Part shown: one piece after another, positions 1 to 7,365 of the stretch
Layout: each line of letters opens with the position of its first letter
How positions within the stretch are numbered: position 1 is the first letter of the stretch
NCBI GenBank assembly: GCA_004000155.1
Contig: RCSS01000102.1
Location: 1-11,977 of the forward strand
Length of the DNA stretch: 11,977 nucleotides
From: Tubulinosema ratisbonensis
Taxonomy: Eukaryota > Microsporidia > Tubulinosematidae
Reading direction: 5' to 3'
Translations under genes and position numbers: made by a program
Notes under the pieces: model-generated
Told to the model about the DNA's origin: nothing
Database searches by the model: none
What the model saw: only the letters and a program-made list of their open reading frames with translations

Positions 1-1376
1 ATAAAATCAGTAAATTAATAACCTTATTTAGCATAAATAACACCAAAATATATTTCATATAAATTTAAGAAATATATATTATAAAATTTTTTAGGAGTTT
101 AAAAAATTATAAATTTTTCCACTGGAAAATTAAAGATTAGTTTCAATATAAATTTTTTGTAATTTTATTATTTTTAAAATTATAGATGTATTTAAAGAAT
201 AAAAATGATATTTTAGTATTTTTTTGCTTTGTCTATGATATAAAGAATTTCTATCTGGCACTATTTAATTCAATATTAAGAAAATATAAGAAAAGGTCAT
301 GATTTTTCCAAATGCATCCCACACAACCCTTCACTTTTATATAAAATAAAAATTAAAGGCATAAAAAGTTATTAATGCATTAAAGTAGTTTAAAGATTTT
401 ATAAATTTCAATTTTTTAAATCAAAAATTTTTTTTAATTTAAATATTTTAATATTTCTCTGATAAAATATGTTTTTTATAGATTTTCTTTTATCATTTTA
501 TTCACTTTTTAAGTTACTTTCTTTTCTTGTATACTAGATATATGACTATATAAAAGATAATTATTAAATTAACATTAGTTTAGGTGATTTATACAATTTA
601 TTCTCCTTGGTCTGTCTTTAGTGATTCCATCTTCATTCTCATTGGTTTCTTGTTTTTCAAATAAATATTATAAAATTTATTTACACTCTTACAATGTCAA
701 ACAACTTCCCTTGTATCTCTATATTTTCTTACAATATAATTAAAAATTTATTATTATGACCCCTTTTAAATTAAATCACTTGATTTGTATCACAATTAGA
801 ACAAGAAAAAAAATCATTAAGTCTTTTTTTGATTTTGATAACATAAATACGATATTTGATTCTAAAATTATAAAAAAATCTTTAATTGGTTTAAAAAATT
901 ATTTTTATTATTTCAAATTAAATTTTTAAAATTAATAAAAGATTTTTTTTAATCAAAAAACCTCAAATATTTTTAAAAATAATGTTTTTTTATTATTTAA
1001 ATTTTTGAAATTATTAATTTTTTATTTACCATTTCTTATAAAAAATTATAAATTTTATTTATTTGTCAATTTTTATTTTATTTATCGATTTTCATATTTT
1101 ATATTTTTTAATTTTTTAATTTTACGTTCTTTTATTTTCTTTTATTTTATTAATTTTTTTATTTTTATTTTAAATATTATTTTTATTATTTTATTTTAAA
1201 TTTAATTTTACATTTTACATTTAAAATTTTAAATTAATATTTTACATTTTAATATTAAAATTAATATTTTTATTTTTTATTTAAATATTAAAATATAAAA
1301 ATAAAACTAAATTTAAATTTAAAATGTAAAATAAATGATAAAACAATCATAAAATAATATTTCAAAACAAAAAAAC
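1..1376. other. A+T-rich intergenic region, no intact gene
   Basis: No reading frame here looks like a real gene. The longest open stretch (1005-1199, +) starts at TTG, has no ATG, and lies in a T-rich run that encodes almost only Phe, Ile, Leu, Tyr and Asn, so I treat it as low complexity. On the minus strand, about 580-860 has weakly coding-like pieces: a Cys-x-x-Cys (codons at 792-803) and, lower down, a charged stretch rich in Glu, Asp, Asn and Arg at about 590-680. They lie in different frames with stops between them and may be remnants of a dead gene. Confidence 0.6.
1205..1335. repeat. imperfect A+T palindrome upstream of the VPS9 gene
   Basis: The left half (around 1210-1255, containing ATTTTACATTT and ACATTTTAATATT) is matched in inverted orientation by the right half (around 1283-1332, containing AATATTAAAATAT and AAATGTAAAAT). 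Several small gaps interrupt the match. The centre is near 1270, and the right arm ends about 45 nt before the start codon at 1377. It could be a folded transposon scrap or simply low-complexity A+T sequence pairing with itself. No regulatory role can be shown. Confidence 0.35.
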
Positions 1377-2306
1377 ATGCCACAAAAATTGACAAAAAAG
1401 AATTCATGCCCAAGAACATGTATTTTATCCGTTCTTTCTTTACTATCCAACACAAAATCACCTAACATAACCTTAATAAAAAGGTTTATAGATGAATTCA
1501 AATACATTACCAACACATTTACTTCTCACCAAAGTTACCTAAATTTTCTTAAATTTCTAAGATCTTCTAAGCTTGTAAAATGTAAAATAGGTTTATTTTA
1601 CTTTGAAAAATATCTTTTAGTCAGTGATTATGAATTAATTTTCTTTGATTTAGATTTGTTTTACCAAAATCAATTTGTAAACAATAAAATTATTCTTTTT
1701 AGTTGGTTAAAACCTAATCATTTAGAAATATCTTTACATCCTCAATACTTAGAAAAAGTAACTAATAATGTATGTGATATAAATACTTTATTCACACCAT
1801 CAGAAAAAATGGCACAAATTATTGAAATAGCAAAAATTATTTATTTTTTTCATGGCAAAAATTTAAGCCAAGAAGATTTTTTACCAATTTTTATTTACAC
1901 AATAATTCATTTCCAAATCAAAAATTTAATTTATAATTTAAATTTTATAAAAAGGTATTTTGGGATACCAATGAACAAATGTAAACTTAATTGTTTACAC
2001 TTAGAAGAATGTGAAAATGAAAAATGTGAATGTGTTACTTTTATTTCTGATGTTAATTTAAAAGAACAGGAATTTTATCTTACTAATTTTGAGGCAGCTA
2101 TCAATTTTATTGAGATGATTGATTTTAATTTGATCAAAGCAAATNTACAAGAGTATTGTGATAATATTGAGAGATTGTCTAATTTTATTGATAGAACTAA
2201 GATACCTAAAAAAATTAGGAAGGAAGCTTCTTTAGCACAGAAGGCTAAAATTAAATTTGTAAAAATAAGTGAATTTGTGAAAGATTATTTTAAAAAGAAT
2301 TTTTAA
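1377..2306 (+). CDS. VPS9-domain protein, presumed Rab5-family guanine nucleotide exchange factor
   Basis: The 309-residue protein probably activates a Rab5/Vps21-type GTPase on endosomal or Golgi-derived vesicles by promoting GDP release. The VPS9 core runs from about residue 110 to 253. Its marks are P141-S-E-K-M, then E166-D-F-L-P170-I-F-I-Y, then E232-F-Y-L-T236 and N237-F-E-A-A-I-N-F-I-E. E166/D167, P170 and T236 occupy the positions of the family's catalytic Asp finger, Pro and Thr. Y234 lies next to the usual Tyr position, which is F233 here. Residues 195-230 form an insertion carrying C202, C206, C212, C217 and C219, longer than the usual loop. The C-terminus is basic; no CUE, SH2 or Ras-association domain is seen. 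The start is ATG 1377, with an in-frame TAA at 1350-1352. Codon 257 reads NTA, which cannot be a stop. The domain call is firm; the Rab partner is inferred from the family. Confidence 0.87.
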   Translation: MPQKLTKKNSCPRTCILSVLSLLSNTKSPNITLIKRFIDEFKYITNTFTSHQSYLNFLKFLRSSKLVKCKIGLFYFEKYLLVSDYELIFFDLDLFYQNQFVNNKIILFSWLKPNHLEISLHPQYLEKVTNNVCDINTLFTPSEKMAQIIEIAKIIYFFHGKNLSQEDFLPIFIYTIIHFQIKNLIYNLNFIKRYFGIPMNKCKLNCLHLEECENEKCECVTFISDVNLKEQEFYLTNFEAAINFIEMIDFNLIKANXQEYCDNIERLSNFIDRTKIPKKIRKEASLAQKAKIKFVKISEFVKDYFKKNF

Positions 2307-2374
2307 GAAAAAAGGAATATTTTAATTAGAAAAATACAATTTTAAGCAAAAAAATATTTTAANAANAANNNACA

Positions 2375-3289
2375 ATGAAACAGAAAAATACTTTTATTAC
2401 TAATTTACTTAAATTCTCAGAAAAGAAAAACACTTTACAAATACAAAAAGAATTAGAAGATTACAAAGACAGACAATCTATTTTAGAAAAAAGAAAATTA
2501 GAATTTAACAATTTAAAAACCTTAAAAATAACAGAAACTTTAAATTACAATGTAAAAGGAACATCTTCTTTATTTTATAACAATGATATTTACTTGAGTT
2601 ACACAAATGGAGACATTTTTAAAAATAATCAATTGTTTTTTAAAAATGAAAATACTGTAATTTTTACCTTCCTTTATGATGAAATTTATTTTATAGACAC
2701 TGTTGGTAATCTTTTTAGAGGAAAGAATTGTGTTTATAGATTTAATACAAGAATTATTTCTTGTGATTTGCATAAAGAATTAGGTATTATTCTGTTCTGC
2801 GATATTAATAATGAAATTTTCTGTTTTGATTTAAAAAATAACCAACCAATTTTTAAAAATTATTTAAAAGAACAACGACATTTAAAAATACACGAATATG
2901 GTAATATTTTTCTAGGTGTATCTAACAAATGTAATTTATTTGATATTCGAACAATGAAGATTGTTCATACATTTTGTAAAAATACTACTATTGCTTCATT
3001 TTTTACACCAAATTATGTCATCAGTTGTACTGATAATATTATAGATTGTTATGATATGAGAATGTTAAAATTGTGTGGTAAGATTCTATCACATAAAAAT
3101 AATATTAATTTATTGGAATGTAATAAGTTTGTTTATACTACTTCTTTAGAAGGAGAGATTTGTGTCAGTTCACCTGTGATTTCTGTTATAAACAAAGAGG
3201 TTAAGGTTGAGAAGTGTAAGTTTATTTCTTGGAGTGATGATAAATTGTGTGTGGTTGGAAATAATGTTAAGATTTTTGGATGTGATTAA
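2375..3289 (+). CDS. WD40-like propeller protein with N-terminal coiled coil, family unresolved
   Basis: The 304-residue protein has two parts. Residues about 15-50 are charged and heptad-like (rich in Lys, Glu, Leu, Gln) and probably form a coiled coil. Residues about 60-303 are short beta strands with degenerate WD-type blade ends, clearest at L188-F-D-I-R, Y226-D-M-R and the S239-H-K pair that opens a blade; a last blade ends near V298-K-I-F. Six or seven blades are plausible. Such proteins are scaffolds in larger complexes. The coiled coil before the propeller and the blade K236-I-L-S-H-K recall Utp7/WDR46 of the small-subunit processome, but the match is weak and I do not assign it. It lies 68 nt after the VPS9 gene on the same strand. 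Ambiguous bases at 2363-2371 fall just before the ATG, so the 5' context is uncertain. No signal peptide or membrane segment is seen. Confidence 0.8.
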   Translation: MKQKNTFITNLLKFSEKKNTLQIQKELEDYKDRQSILEKRKLEFNNLKTLKITETLNYNVKGTSSLFYNNDIYLSYTNGDIFKNNQLFFKNENTVIFTFLYDEIYFIDTVGNLFRGKNCVYRFNTRIISCDLHKELGIILFCDINNEIFCFDLKNNQPIFKNYLKEQRHLKIHEYGNIFLGVSNKCNLFDIRTMKIVHTFCKNTTIASFFTPNYVISCTDNIIDCYDMRMLKLCGKILSHKNNINLLECNKFVYTTSLEGEICVSSPVISVINKEVKVEKCKFISWSDDKLCVVGNNVKIFGCD

Positions 3290-3294
3290 ATAAA
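3289..3294 (+). terminator. possible poly(A) signal AATAAA overlapping the stop codon
   Basis: AATAAA begins on the last base of the TAA stop (3287-3289) of the WD40-like gene. Overlap of the polyadenylation hexamer with the stop codon is known in compact eukaryotic genomes, including microsporidia. In sequence this A+T-rich the hexamer is also common by chance. Confidence 0.35.
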
Positions 3295-4763
3295 TTTTAT
3301 TTCTGCGCAGTATTTTTTATTTTATGTTTTAGATTATTATTTTTGAAATGGTGATTTGATTAAGTATTTTAAAATAAAGTAAAATTTAGAAGTTTTATTT
3401 TGACTTCTTTTCTGTGATAAAAATAATGTAAATTTTTTTATGGTTTTATCAATTTTTGAGTTTTTAATAAAACTCGTTTCATTTAAATATGAAATACTTT
3501 TTTTTGGTTTTTTGAGATGTAAATACTTTTATCATACAAAATTCAATCATTTAAAAAAATCCCATGAAAAAATGATATTTATTGCTTTTAAATTAAATTG
3601 ATATAAAAATTTTAGATCCAATAATTAATCTTTAAAGATAGGCTAAGCTATCGAATTTCTTATAATATACTTATGCTGATTTAAAAGAACTAGAAACGGA
3701 AATTTTAGATTGTTTTAATAATTATAGCTCTTTTTCATTTTCCTTTTAATATTAGTATGTAAAAACTTAGAAATATTTTTTTTGATTGAAAAGGATAAAA
3801 AAAATTTTTTTTAAGTGAATATATTCAAAATAAAAACAAAAAACTTGCATTTAAAGGAAGATTAATTTTTAAATATTTTTTATTAGTAACCAATAAAATT
3901 ATTCATTCTTTAACGAATTTATTTTAATAAATTGAAATAACGCCAGAAGAAAATGAAGTTATCATTTTTTATTATTTTGTTTTTATAAGAATCAAACCTT
4001 CCTTACAAAGCGCACTTGAAACGTTTCGTAAACAAATTTAATTTATTTTTCTAAAAGCGTAATTTCGACGACGAAAAAAGGGAAAATATATTAATATTTA
4101 AAAAATAAATACAAAAAAATTAAACATTGCTAATAAGTTAACATTAACCCAATAAAATATTTGAATGAAGCTTGAAAAGCTCTTATAAACTTCTTAGCAG
4201 CAGTAGAAAAATTCAAAATTATATATATGCTTATTATATTTTATGATATTCATACAAAGTAATTTATCAAATTATGGTTAAAAGTATTATTATTAGAATA
4301 ACAATTATAATATATACTATAAAATGCATTTTATTTGGATCTTTGTACATATGTTGTAATACAAAGCTGTTGAAAAAAATATTAAAATGAATAAAATGAA
4401 AACAGATAAATTACAATTATTATTCATTGTTTAAAAATCACAAAGAGAATCTTGCGAAGGCTATTAAATCTTTAATAATATAGACTTCAAATTTTAAATG
4501 TTTTTCATCATATACTGAAAAATTTAACTTAAACTATATTTCCATGTAAAGCTTAATATGGAAATCAAAACCCAAAATCAATAATAGTTCATCTTACTAT
4601 AGAAAAATTTGTAAAAATAATTTTAAATGAAAATCAAAAAACATGATTTATATTGATGGAATTTATTTTTAAAGAGATTAGTACAATTTGGTTCTACTTT
4701 TAAAGATGCAAGAAAACTACTTCAAGGCCATTATTAAATTTATAGTTTGCAATTAAAAATATA
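3290..4763. other. intergenic region, no intact gene; possible dead coding traces
   Basis: No open frame of useful length is present. Several short stop-free stretches on the + strand have ordinary amino-acid composition. One is about 3930-4032 (includes T-P-E-E-N-E-V and L-Q-S-A-L-E-T-F). Another is about 4160-4250 (includes K-A-L-I-N-F-L-A-A-V-E-K-F). They lie in different frames and are separated by stops. They could be remains of one old gene; I could not recognise a family. The region ends at the TA target site of the pogo-like insertion. Confidence 0.5.
3388..3494. repeat. cluster of three small hairpins downstream of the WD40-like gene
   Basis: Three perfect inverted repeats occur within about 105 nt. 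AGAAGT/ACTTCT is at 3388-3393 and 3403-3408. GAGTTTT/AAAACTC is at 3458-3464 and 3469-3475 with a 4-nt loop. TTTCAT/ATGAAA is at 3477-3482 and 3489-3494. They lie 100-200 nt past the stop codon and could act in the 3' end of the transcript or be scraps of an element. Short A+T-rich stems also arise by chance, so function is open. Confidence 0.4.
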
Positions 4764-4788
4764 CAGTGCAACCTCTATATAAGGCCAT
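4764..4788 (+). repeat. left terminal inverted repeat of the pogo-type element
   Basis: These 25 nt match the reverse complement of 6514-6538 at 22 of 25 positions; mismatches are at positions 5, 6 and 19 from the tip. The TA dinucleotide at 4762-4763 just outside is the target-site duplication. A weaker related block (TGGCTTTATGTAGAGG, about 4807-4822) follows inside. Confidence 0.9.
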
Positions 4789-4861
4789 GATCGTTTTTTA
4801 AAAAACTGGCTTTATGTAGAGGGTTGTCTTATATAAAATAAAAATTTATTAATTTCAATTT

Positions 4862-6404
4862 TTATTTTCTTTTATCAAAACTCGGTCTAAATTTAAATAA
4901 CGATTTTTTAAAATCATTTATGAGCTTTTCTTCTATACAGTATAGCATATCAAAATAGATTCAGTTGTCTTCGTTTTTTTGTAGAATATAATCTTGTAAA
5001 ATCGTGAAGGAAATCTTTGCTTCTTCTAAAGTGACAAACTTATAATTTTCTTGCACTGTAGATGACTCTTTTTCTAATAAAGTACCATTTTCATTATTAT
5101 GAGAGCAAAAATCTAATAATTCATTATTTTCTAATGTTTTATGAAAATGATCATCGATTTCAAGTTTGATATACTTTCAGCTGATATTTTATCAGCAAAC
5201 TCGCAATTTTCTTCAATTAAATTATTTAAATTTTTGATTTCATCTGATAAAATATTTTTATAGCTTTTAAGCTCCCTGTGACTTATAATTCCAGTATGTT
5301 TCTAGCAGTTGATTATAGTTTCTTTTTTAACGGTTTCCCATGCCAATGTTATAAATATAATTGCATCTTTGAGATTTAAACACTAAAAAAATTTTTAAAT
5401 AAATTATTGTTTGCTGATATAAATGCATATATGTGCTTAAGTTTTAAAATCCTGTGATTTGCTTTTAATGATCTTATAATTCCTGCATCCAATGGTTGTA
5501 GAATTCCAGTCNTGTTTNGAGGTAAAAAGATTATTTTTACAAATACTGTNTCAATNATTTTGTGNCCTGGTGCATTATCAANTANAAGAACAACNTGNCT
5601 NNTTTGTGATTTNATNNCNTTTTNAAACNCAGTCANGNAAAANTNAAATTCTTTTGAAGTAACCCAAGNNNTCTTGTTGTTTAGATATTGAANANGTNAA
5701 TTTACNTNANAATTTTTAAAACATCTCNGCNATTTACNTTTTCCTATTACAANCGGCTTTNNTTTATCAGATCCATTAGCATTNCAGCATAAAANAAGTG
5801 TAATCCTATCCTTTAAATTTTTTACACCTTTNAACGGCTTAAATNATAAAGTATAAGAAGGAGAANACNNANANNCTANGCCTGTTTCATNNATATTGTA
5901 TATATCCTTTAAGTTNTATTCTTTAAAAANATNGAGATNATTTGGNCTTTTCAACTTCAACNTTTTCCANATNNNNCTCGCCTATTTCTCCTNAATATTT
6001 ATATGACTTAATTGCATTTCNNTNTTTAAATTTGTGNNACCAACCAGAANTAGNTTNAAAATTTTTTATNTGTAGATCTTCGGCCAGTTTNAANNCTNNT
6101 ANTCTTATTATCTCNTNATTCNNANGCATATTTTTNTTNAAGCNTGTTAAAATCNANGTCAAANTAGTTTGNTCNAAATTTTCATGNNNTACTTTNTTAA
6201 TCTTTTTACTTCCTACTTTTTCGTGTAAAAAGTAATCATCACTTAATAAAATGATGTTAGAAATANNTTTTCTAGCNATTTTTNTACNCAATAAGTTGCT
6301 AAAATATNCANNAATTTNTTTTTGATTAAAAATTTTGATATTTTAAGAAAATTCAGTATTTATTTTTTCGCTTTTATTGTAAGATTCGTGTGTTTTGTTA
6401 TCAT
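4862..6404 (-). pseudogene. pogo/Tigger-type transposase, broken
   Basis: The ancestral protein would excise and reinsert the element by DDE/D chemistry. Reading on the minus strand from ATG 6404-6402, the start (L-T-I-K-A-K-K) fits the CENP-B-type N-terminus, then TAA at 6360-6362 interrupts. The next piece (about 6291-5923) holds a helix-turn-helix and a Tc5/CENP-B domain (E-I-I-R, K-L-A-E-D-L, S-G-W-x-H-K-F-K, about 6183-5983). A frameshift near 5945 leads to the DDE_1 domain (5960-5376): the N-x-x-E-T-G motif, whose first catalytic Asp codon reads NAT at 5891-5889; D-N-A-P with Asp at 5579-5577; and Q-P-L-D-A-G with the third Asp at 5489-5487, 30 residues on. A further frameshift near 5375 precedes A-W-E-T-V-K-K-E-T-I-I-N-C, where the usual Trp is TAG (5302-5304). 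Another frameshift near 5160 and TGA at 4961-4963 lie before the final TAA at 4862-4864. Some lesions may reflect merged copies rather than one locus. Confidence 0.88.
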
Positions 6405-6419
6405 AATGGTAAAGTTTTT

Positions 6420-6519
6420 GGCCATATTTAGAAATGGCCTNATATAATTTTTTATTANTGATTTATTAAAAAAATGTTATTTCGGCCTTATATGGAGATG
6501 GTCATATGTAGAAATGGCC
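6420..6519. repeat. subterminal repeats of the pogo-type element
   Basis: GGCCATATTTAGAAATGGCC (6420-6439) and GGTCATATGTAGAAATGGCC (6500-6519) agree at 18 of 20 positions. A degenerate third copy (GGCCTTATATGGAGATGGTC, 6484-6503) overlaps the second, and the right terminal repeat itself starts with GGCCATATATAGAGG (6516-6530). Repeats of the terminal sequence near the ends of pogo-like elements are candidate extra binding sites for the CENP-B-like domain of the transposase; that role is inferred. Confidence 0.75.
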
Positions 6520-6538
6520 ATATATAGAGGTTCTACTG
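6514..6538 (-). repeat. right terminal inverted repeat of the pogo-type element
   Basis: Reverse-complemented, these 25 nt match the left end at 22 of 25 positions. They are followed directly by TA (6539-6540), the second copy of the target site. The transposase reading direction runs away from this end, so this is the 5' side of the transposase gene. Confidence 0.9.
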
Positions 6539-6554
6539 TATGTTTAAAATGTAT

Positions 6555-6609
6555 TTTGAGCTAAATTTTTATCTATTTTTGTTAATATATAAAAATTTCA
6601 TAGCTCAAA
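6555..6609. repeat. long hairpin next to the transposon's right end
   Basis: The left arm TTTGAGCTAAATTTTTAT (6555-6572) pairs with 6589-6609 (ATAAAAATTT, then CA, then TAGCTCAAA). This gives 18 or more pairs with a small internal bulge and a 16-nt loop. It starts 16 nt outside the pogo element and so belongs to the host locus or another mobile sequence. The GAGCT/AGCTC part makes it less likely to be a chance A+T pairing. Confidence 0.6.
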
Positions 6610-6694
6610 TAGAATTTTTTATGATATAAAAATAATATTTAATTATTTTTCATCGAGTTTGCGTTTTTAAATTTAAAATTTCATTTTTGCTAGT

Positions 6695-6730
6695 TTAGAG
6701 CAAACTTGCCGAGTGACAAGTTTGCGCTAA
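6695..6730. repeat. G+C-richer perfect hairpin
   Basis: GCAAACTTG (6700-6708) and CAAGTTTGC (6717-6725) are perfectly complementary around an 8-nt loop CCGAGTGA. After one mismatch the stem continues with TTAG/CTAA, giving 13 pairs. The surrounding bases are clearly richer in G+C than the flanks. It could be a fold-back element remnant, a structured RNA segment or a protein-binding site; no gene end is close enough to call a terminator. Confidence 0.6.
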
Positions 6731-6788
6731 CCGCTCTTTCGTCTTTTTTTAATATATTTTTATTTGTATCATAAAAAATGTGTATTTT

Positions 6789-7073
6789 TTATAGTGCTAA
6801 AATAACATTTACCATTGGTAATTGGAATATAAAAGCTGATAAGGATTTGTTTGAAGAGGATTTTTTATATATTTTTAATATAATGAAAAATATTGTAGAT
6901 AAAAAAGTGTTTCTAAAACCATTAATGATTATGTCATGAATACTGAGCATTCGACCAGTTAAAAGATATCTTTGAAAAATAAGTTTATTATCTTGCTTTA
7001 ATTGATTTAATGACTCTTTTACTTTTGTTTCATCCTTAATTGTTCGTCCTAAAATTATAATTTTATTTAAATC
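6789..7073 (-). pseudogene. 94-codon stop-free stretch, unidentified, possible gene fragment
   Basis: On the minus strand no stop occurs between TAA at 7076-7074 and TAA at 6791-6789. The only early ATG is at 6950-6948, leaving 53 residues; upstream of it the frame is coding-like, with mixed charged residues (G-R-T-I-K-D-E-T-K-V-K-E-S-L, then Q-R-Y-L-L-T-G-R). This looks more like a fragment of a longer dead protein than a small gene. A 53-codon + strand ORF (6778-6939) overlaps it, and the true strand cannot be proved by eye. I recognise no family. Confidence 0.35.
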
Positions 7074-7230
7074 TTATCGTTGTTTAAAAAACTAAAACAA
7101 CTATTTAATAATAATTATATCAAAATAGTGGTAAAAAACAGCTCACTTATTAAAGTAAACACAAAGTTTATATAAAATACTTTGTATATCTTCAGTATAA
7201 CTATTCTACTTCTTTGATGTACAAGCTTCA

Positions 7231-7365
7231 TTTGTTATGAAATAATTCTATAGCTTGAGTTTTTATTCCATTAGCCGAGATCACAAATTTATATTTGGAT
7301 AACTGTACCATAATAAAAATCGCATTAATCAAAATTGCCGCAAGATTATTGTTCAAATGTCGAAA
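7231..7365 (-). pseudogene. 45-codon coding-like stretch, possible retroelement integrase scrap
   Basis: The frame is open between TAA (7368-7366) and TGA (7230-7228) on the minus strand. It contains L-S-K-Y-K-F-V and later K-T-Q-A-I-E-L-F, which faintly recalls the region after the first Asp of Ty3/gypsy-type integrases (D-x-x-S-K-Y/F). The match is short and the Asp itself is not visible. It lies upstream of, and in a different frame from, the 6789-7073 stretch on the same strand, so both may be pieces of one dead gene. The opposite strand is also open here. Confidence 0.22.

Larger units (their letters stand above)
4764..6538 (-). mobile_element. pogo/Tigger-type DNA transposon (Tc1/mariner superfamily), 1775 bp, complete-length but with a broken transposase
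   Basis: Both ends are present. The left end reads CAGTGCAACCTC and the right end, reverse-complemented, CAGTAGAACCTC, the CAGT(A/G)nAACCTC start typical of pogo/Tigger elements. The element is flanked by TA at 4762-4763 and 6539-6540, the expected target duplication. The interior holds a minus-strand transposase gene with CENP-B-like DNA-binding and DDE_1 catalytic regions. Subterminal copies of a 20-nt motif sit near the right end. Length, ends and content all fit an autonomous pogo-type element that has since decayed. Dozens of N bases between about 5512 and 6458 indicate that copies of a repeat were merged here. Confidence 0.92.

Noticed and set aside
1005..1199. 64-codon + strand ORF rich in Phe, Ile, Leu and Tyr
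   Set aside because: It begins at TTG with no ATG, lies in a monotonous T-rich run, and has no distinctive residues; low-complexity openness explains it.
1319..1516. 65-codon minus-strand ORF
   Set aside because: It is antisense to the start of the VPS9 gene, which has clear domain evidence on the + strand.
2570..2773. 67-codon minus-strand ORF inside the WD40-like gene
   Set aside because: It is fully antisense to a better supported coding region and has no recognisable feature.
5942..6235. 97-codon + strand ORF over the transposase
   Set aside because: It is antisense to the Tc5/CENP-B domain region and is kept open largely by ambiguous codons.
6778..6939. 53-codon + strand ORF from ATG
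   Set aside because: It overlaps a longer open minus-strand frame; although its composition is acceptable I saw no motif, so it is mentioned only with the minus-strand entry.
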